Assembly: GCF_014297285.1 (NCBI RefSeq)
Contig: NZ_JACOQI010000001.1
Coordinates: 372,001 to 436,000 of the forward strand
Direction of reading: 5' to 3'
Source: Dysosmobacter segnis
GTDB lineage: Bacteria; Bacillota; Clostridia; Oscillospirales; Oscillospiraceae
Length of the DNA stretch: 64,000 nucleotides
Shown: positions 60,601-64,000 of the stretch, one piece after another
Layout of the letters: the number at the start of each line of letters is the position of its first letter
Position numbering within the stretch: the stretch's first letter is position 1
The notes under the pieces: model-generated
What the model was told of the DNA's origin: nothing
Databases searched by the model: none
Seen by the model: only the letters and a program-made list of their open reading frames with translations
Position numbers and translations under genes: made by a program

Positions 60601-62968
60601 GAAGGCTCCAGACGGCTATATCATTGATACCCAATCCCAGACCGTTCAGATCAAGGAAGGCCGCACGGTCAGCCTGACCTTCAAGAACCAGCCCAAGGGC
60701 AAGCTCATCATCCAGAAGCGGGACAGTGCCACCGGTCAGCCCCTTCCCGGCGCGGAGTTCCGGGTGACCACTGCCGCTGGCTGTGAGGTGGGGCTGGACG
60801 GCGTGATCGGCACCGCGACCCTGACGCAGAACGGCATCTTTACCACGGATGGGCAGGGCGAGATCACGATCACCAATCTGGCCCCCGGTGCTTATGTCAT
60901 CAACGAGATCAAGGCCCCAACAGGGTATGTGATGGATCGTGTGTCCACAAACGTGGTCATCGGCAAAAACGGCGATACGCAGACGGTCATCGTGAAAAAC
61001 TCCAAGGCCGGAACCCTGGTGATCGACAAGCGGGACGCCCTCACTGGGAAGCCTTTGCAGGGCGTGACCTTCAAGGTGACGACCTCTACCGGCGAGTTTG
61101 TACCCGCTGAAAACGGACAGATCAGCAGCAACGGCCTGTACTTCACCGACAAGGACGGCAAAATCACCATCCATGGTGTGGTAGGGACGCTGGTGGTGAC
61201 GGAAACGGCCACCATTCCCGGTTACACCATCGACGAGGCCAGCCGCACCCAGACCGTGGTAGTCAATCCCAATGACACACAGACACTGCACTTCACCAAC
61301 ACGCCCAGCACCACCCTTGTGATTGAAAAGTATATCGAGGGCACCACAACGCCGCTGAAGGGCGTGACCTTCCTTGTGACCGACAGCAGCGGCGCTGTTG
61401 TGGGCAGAAGCAACGGAGAGTTCATCACCGATGAACATGGCCGCATCGTTATCCATGATCTGGAACCCGGCACCACCGTTACGGTGCGGGAGGTCAAGAC
61501 CGTGGATGGCTTTGTGCTGGACGGCGCGCCGAAATCTATTCTCATCAAGGCGGGTGAGGTACAGACCCTTCGCTTTTATAATGTCCGCGCGGGCGGGCTT
61601 ACCGTCATTAAAAAGGACGAAAAAACCGGAGAGCGCATCCCCGGCGTCCAGTTTGAGATCCGGAAAATGGATGGCGAGATCGTTGGTGCCTACACCACCG
61701 ATGAAAACGGCGTGATCCATCTCCCCAAAGCGGAAAACGACTGGTACACCGTGACGGAGCTGAAGGCCGCCGAGGGCTACCGTCTGGATGATACGCCCCA
61801 CCGGATCGAGGTCAGGGATGGACAGACCGCCACGCTGGAGATCACCAACAAGGCCATCTCCGGCATCCTGATCCACAAGGTCAACGCCGTCACCGGCGAG
61901 GGCATCCCCGGCGTGTCCTTTATTCTCTATGACAGCGGCAACAACCCCATCGCGCAGGAAACCAGCGATGACCGCGGTTATGTCCGCTTTGAAAACCTGA
62001 CCGCTGGCCGTTTTTATCTGCGTGAGCTTGAAAATGAGGGATACATCCCCGACACGCAGAAAAAGACCGTGTATGTAAAGTCCGGCGAAACCACGGAAAT
62101 CGAATGGAAGAATACGCCCATCACCGGACAGATCCAAGTGACGAAGGTCAGCGCCGACTACAACTCTATGAACGGCTGGCCCGCTGGGACGCCCATCCCC
62201 AACACCGTCTTTGAAATCTACAACGCCCGTACCAATCGGCTGGTGGATACGATCAAGACGGATAAAAACGGCTTGGCTGTGAGTAAACCCCTGCCTTTGG
62301 CGCGGTATAAGATCGTGGAATCCAAGGCGGCGGAATTTTACGGGCTGGATAAAACGCCCATTGAGGTGGAGATCGAGTACGCCGGTCAGATCGTCAAGGC
62401 AAGCATGACCAACAAGAGCCTGTCTACCAACGTTTCCATCAAGAAAACCGGCTATGTGGAGGTCATGCCGGGGCAGCTCGTCCGCTACAACTTCACCGGT
62501 ATTGCCAACAATTCCACCACGGCGCTGGAATCCTTCTACTGGCGCGATACCCTGCCCGTCAAGGCGGTTCGGCTCCAGACCATCTACACCGGCACGTGGA
62601 ATACCCCTGGAAATTATAAGATCGTGTATCGCACGAATCTCGGTGGAGAGAGCTGGCGCACACTGGCGGATAATCTGAACACATCCAAAAACTATGTGCT
62701 GGACGCCTCTCCCGCGGCACTGGGGCTTGCCGCCAACGAGTATGTGACGGAGTTCATGGCATCGTTCGGCATTGTCCCCGCCAACTTCCGGCAGGTGGAG
62801 GCCCCCCGCGTGGACTGCAAGGCCCTTGCCAAGCTCACCGGCGGTACGCAGTTCGTCAACACGTCGGACGCGGGCGGCGTCTACAACGGGCAGTGGATCA
62901 TGGCGACCTCCCGCTGGGTCACCCGTGTTTACGCCCCCAGCAAGCCCCTGCCCCGCACCGGTTATTAA
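57683..62968 (+). CDS. Giant thioester-domain/Cna-B adhesin (SpaA-type), ending LPRTGY
   Basis: 1761 residues. After a signal peptide (LALICVLGLLPTAALAAG) comes a thioester domain with Cys76 (VGFCGTKGGG) and Gln144 (NAWVQAIVWRY), which can form an internal thioester that bonds to host surfaces. From about residue 245 there are 14 Cna-B/SpaA-type repeats of 85-100 residues, many with K...G/A-F... and E-x-APxGY signatures for isopeptide bonds. A final domain follows from LSTNVSIKKTGYVEV. The C-terminus is KPLPRTGY, a sorting motif with no hydrophobic helix or charged tail. AAGAAAGG precedes the ATG at 57683; an in-frame ATG at 57650 would add 11 residues. Confidence 0.93.
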   Translation: MKKTWHSLKNRVTAMLLALICVLGLLPTAALAAGADTIKLERFGMSGVSYQSASLGRCTMHQMYYGVAGKTSVGFCGTKGGGMGTSLIGQTWGDPKPVTDPTVKMMMAYYYAHSLGIFTDKAHALGVDDIWDSGYSWYMNAWVQAIVWRYKDGSLGDPATACAEELMYVWNSLKGASYTSIDQTCDGATFRDRAKYILDLGKQDVWGDCAVKEYSFTGAGSAAHPASTVQSVMIGSLTVTNEQYKLVIKKVDATNPTKGLAGARFHVESTNGSFSRDIVTGADGTYTVSPLDAGTYAVTETVAPNGYEIDNAGPEYVVLPNSGSSTVTITFTDTPTVTASGKIRKVDADDPTRGLAGAVIKITGVDNNFTGTYTTGAGGALTDVPWDTMPIGSYVAEEVTPPNGYSLSKDAGKVRQEFYWDGKRDVSLVFENDAKVKIQLIKLNDANSPLPGAVFHVLRDGQLVGTEVTDASGRITVPHVTEGMYAFVEVSAPAPYAKLTAPVCAHVDQATVNSGGTVTVTAKDLKLPNLTIQKLDKQTKQPIPGTVFEIKGIHYGYHQDVTTGPDGKAVLTAIPVDSYEVKETSVPDPYVVGGEMIQTIYLGPGDDQNLVFENLKMPRLTVTKIDAEDSKPIPGTVFTVEGIDSDFSADWTTGEDGTVTDRVAPGSYKITEKSVPAPYYLPSKNADREQTVSLNAGDEVNVTFKNRKMPQLTIYKEDSVAGAPVEGAKFHITYTSSGESAEAPGTIDYGNILTDAKGEIRLHEQGKQLYPGEYTVTEVEPAPGFQMKEPSTQKIILHGSESKTLTFQNTPLNAIVVEKYDSVTHEALPGCAFQLRFLGGTSGTGGTTIGQKVTGKNGTAIWTGLKSGTYIVEEVDPADGYSIINASETIYLADSGEQSVVTVRFDNAPDGILLIRKVCSVNPSVTLANAEFKITYADGALIGDSNGIFRTDEHGEIRIPGLKPGKSVIVTETKAPDGYIIDTQSQTVQIKEGRTVSLTFKNQPKGKLIIQKRDSATGQPLPGAEFRVTTAAGCEVGLDGVIGTATLTQNGIFTTDGQGEITITNLAPGAYVINEIKAPTGYVMDRVSTNVVIGKNGDTQTVIVKNSKAGTLVIDKRDALTGKPLQGVTFKVTTSTGEFVPAENGQISSNGLYFTDKDGKITIHGVVGTLVVTETATIPGYTIDEASRTQTVVVNPNDTQTLHFTNTPSTTLVIEKYIEGTTTPLKGVTFLVTDSSGAVVGRSNGEFITDEHGRIVIHDLEPGTTVTVREVKTVDGFVLDGAPKSILIKAGEVQTLRFYNVRAGGLTVIKKDEKTGERIPGVQFEIRKMDGEIVGAYTTDENGVIHLPKAENDWYTVTELKAAEGYRLDDTPHRIEVRDGQTATLEITNKAISGILIHKVNAVTGEGIPGVSFILYDSGNNPIAQETSDDRGYVRFENLTAGRFYLRELENEGYIPDTQKKTVYVKSGETTEIEWKNTPITGQIQVTKVSADYNSMNGWPAGTPIPNTVFEIYNARTNRLVDTIKTDKNGLAVSKPLPLARYKIVESKAAEFYGLDKTPIEVEIEYAGQIVKASMTNKSLSTNVSIKKTGYVEVMPGQLVRYNFTGIANNSTTALESFYWRDTLPVKAVRLQTIYTGTWNTPGNYKIVYRTNLGGESWRTLADNLNTSKNYVLDASPAALGLAANEYVTEFMASFGIVPANFRQVEAPRVDCKALAKLTGGTQFVNTSDAGGVYNGQWIMATSRWVTRVYAPSKPLPRTGY

Positions 62969-62982
62969 GAGCTAACAACAAC

Positions 62983-63010
62983 GGATGCCGCTCCGCAAGG
63001 GGCGGCATCC
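62983..63010 (+). promoter_or_regulatory. Intercistronic hairpin before the DUF3852 gene
   Basis: GGATGCCGCTCC, loop GCAA, GGGGCGGCATCC (one T-G pair). No T tract follows, so it probably affects RNA processing or stability rather than termination. Confidence 0.55.
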
Positions 63011-63032
63011 CCAAATTAAGGAGGTTAAGATC

Positions 63033-63368
63033 TTGAAACACAAAAAAATCATGATTTTGGCGTTGGCGCTCCTGCTCCTGACCGCGCTCTGCTGCACCTC
63101 CGCCCTTGCCGCGGGCGGCGATGTGGCAGGCGCAGTGGAGCAGACATGGAAGGAGGCGGCCAAACAGATCAAGGCTGTGGTGGAGAAGGTGGTGTTCCCG
63201 GCGCTGGATATGATCCTCGCCATCGCGTTCTTTGTAAAACTTGGCGGCGCGTATTTTGACTACCGCCAGCGAGGTCAATTTGAGTGGACCGGCCCCGCTA
63301 TCCTCTTTGCCTGCCTGATTTTCAGCCTGGTTGCACCGAAATACATCTGGAATATCATTGGGATCTAA
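63033..63368 (+). CDS. DUF3852-type small membrane protein (VirB2-like position)
   Basis: 111 residues. A signal-type helix (IMILALALLLLTALCCTSAL) is followed by GGDVAGAVEQTWKEAAKQIK, VEKVVFPALDMILAIAFFVK and a last helix ILFACLIFSLVAPKYIWNII. This matches the DUF3852 family of conjugative elements, small membrane proteins just ahead of the VirB6-like gene, possibly the pilin-like component. The start is TTG at 63033, nine bases after AGGAGG. An in-frame ATG at 62985 lies upstream of the ribosome site. Confidence 0.85.
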   Translation: MKHKKIMILALALLLLTALCCTSALAAGGDVAGAVEQTWKEAAKQIKAVVEKVVFPALDMILAIAFFVKLGGAYFDYRQRGQFEWTGPAILFACLIFSLVAPKYIWNIIGI

Positions 63369-63397
63369 GCAGCACAAAATGAAACAGACTGTTCGAG

Positions 63398-63424
63398 GCC
63401 GTCGCCCACCTGGGCGGCGGCTTT
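63398..63424 (+). terminator. Terminator-like hairpin before the VirB6-like gene
   Basis: GCCGTCGCCCA, short loop, TGGGCGGCGGC (one T-G pair), then TTTCTGCATTTT and GAGGAGG. Confidence 0.5.
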
Positions 63425-63449
63425 CTGCATTTTGAGGAGGTGACCAGAA

Positions 63450-64000
63450 ATATTTATTTGGGATTTTGTCGCCGCGACAGTCCTGGATCAGTTGGTAGAT
63501 TGGTTCTACGGGCAGATCGTGGGCTTTCTCGGCAACTTCTTTGCCCTCATGGGCAATATGGGCGTGGAGCTGTTCGAGCTGGAATGGGTCAGCGCCATCG
63601 TCCTCTTTTTCTCACGCCTCGCGTGGGCGTTATTTACGGTCAGCGTAGTGGTCTGCGCCTTTGAGTGCGGCATCGAATACTCCACCGGCAGGGGCAATCT
63701 CCAGCAGTGCGGGATGAATATCATCAAGGGCTTTCTGGCGGTGAGCCTGTTCACCGTTGTCCCCGTCCGGCTCTATGCCTTATCGGTGTCGCTGCAGGGA
63801 ACTTTTTCCGCGGGACTTACCGGCTACGGACGAAGCATCGGTGAGGTGGGACAGGACATCATAACGGAGCTCAGCGAGATCCAGACGCTCTCGGACGTGG
63901 TAAACAGTTCTCACTTCGGTCTCGGCATCATCACCAGCCCCATTATGCTCCTCTTTTGCGTGATCCTCATGGGCTACGCGGTGCTGAAGGTGTTTTTCGC
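63450..64000 (+). CDS. VirB6/TrbL-like conjugation channel protein, N-terminal part (cut by window edge)
   Basis: At least 183 residues are visible. The reading reads FIWDFVAATVLDQLVDWFYG, GNMGVELFELEWVSAIVLFF, CAFECGIEYSTGRGN, then several membrane helices, the pattern of the long VirB6/TrbL-like (DUF6045-type) channel protein of Tn1549/CTn-like ICEs. The frame has no ATG, GTG or TTG start near the ribosome site GAGGAGG (63434-63440). The codon at the right spacing (9 bases) is ATA at 63450, directly before FIWDF; ATT at 63456 is another candidate. The gene continues beyond base 64000. Confidence 0.8.
   Translation, partial: MFIWDFVAATVLDQLVDWFYGQIVGFLGNFFALMGNMGVELFELEWVSAIVLFFSRLAWALFTVSVVVCAFECGIEYSTGRGNLQQCGMNIIKGFLAVSLFTVVPVRLYALSVSLQGTFSAGLTGYGRSIGEVGQDIITELSEIQTLSDVVNSSHFGLGIITSPIMLLFCVILMGYAVLKVFF

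Larger units (their letters stand above)
42600..64000 (+). mobile_element. Integrative conjugative element and associated mobile region (left part, runs off the window)
   Basis: Starting just after tRNA-Cys, composition and gene content change. An AT-rich patch (about 42.6-44.8 kb) is followed by a GC-rich run of ArdA, DUF4314, DUF3849, Dam methylase, sortase, CAP, Cna-B adhesin, DUF3852 and VirB6-like genes in one direction. This set matches the leading half of Tn1549/CTn-like ICEs of gut Firmicutes by gene content. VirB4, VirD4, relaxase and integrase would be expected further right. The exact left end is not resolved: no clear direct repeat of the tRNA-Cys end was found. The first AT-rich 2 kb may be a separate insertion. 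Confidence 0.7.

Noticed and set aside
57701..62137. Very long open frame on the minus strand opposite the adhesin
   Set aside because: It is a shadow of the GC-rich repeat-coding plus strand; there is no ribosome site and the protein is low-complexity.

Overview
This window looks like the chromosome of a spore-forming, GC-rich gut Clostridium of the Oscillospiraceae type (Oscillibacter/Dysosmobacter/Flavonifractor-like). The evidence is the YabM-MazG-HU-RqcP-YabP sporulation-linked cluster, the HemZ, Hsp33, HPr and CstA complement, strong Shine-Dalgarno sites, and an inositol-type sugar-alcohol transport cluster. The genus is inference from gene content and was not checked against a database.

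Bases 1-42520 are core chromosome. From left to right: a minus-strand cluster yabP (partial)-rqcP-hupA-mazG-yabM; an intergenic patch of hairpins; a minus-strand group recJ-relA-dtd-MBL hydrolase-hemZ-zinc-ribbon protein; a Na/Pi cotransporter; a plus-strand RbsB/RbsA/RbsC-like transporter with an inositol-2-dehydrogenase-like oxidoreductase; an iron-uptake locus (feoA-feoA-feoB-FeoB-associated Cys-rich peptide) facing a DtxR-family regulator, with DtxR-like palindromes between them; a cysE-nifS-nifU-mnmA sulfur/Fe-S/tRNA-thiolation operon; trmO; a small lipoprotein; ptsH (HPr); a DUF3298 protein; a yerC-methyltransferase-hslO run; a tRNA-Val/Asp/Phe/Gly operon followed by a repeat-rich scar with a 3' tRNA-Gly fragment; cstA; a two-TM unknown; a YgjP-type peptidase; phosphoketolase; a divergent PAP2 protein; proS; an aminotransferase; and tRNA-Cys.

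From about 42.6 kb to the right edge the content is mobile. First comes an AT-rich patch with a tiny membrane protein, the C-terminal remnant of a restriction-modification enzyme and a MORN-repeat lipoprotein. A GC-rich integrative conjugative element (ICE, Tn1549/CTn-like by gene content) then runs off the window. Its leading part carries small antirestriction and 'polyvalent'-type proteins (ArdA, a DUF4314 protein, an ArdA-like paralogue, DUF3849), a reversed regulatory island (HTH repressor plus a small Spo0A-C-like protein sharing a palindromic operator), and a Dam-type methylase. Next is a surface module (sortase, CAP-domain protein, 1761-residue thioester/Cna-B adhesin ending in LPRTGY). 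The conjugation-machine genes start at the edge with DUF3852 and a VirB6/TrbL-like protein.

The most interesting signals are in the ICE. Six of its leading-region proteins share a short Met/Gly-rich C-terminal tail, part of which doubles as the Shine-Dalgarno site of the next gene. The VirB6-like gene seems to start at AUA. Terminator-like hairpins sit in front of many genes of one co-directional operon. The large adhesin has a sorting motif but no membrane anchor.
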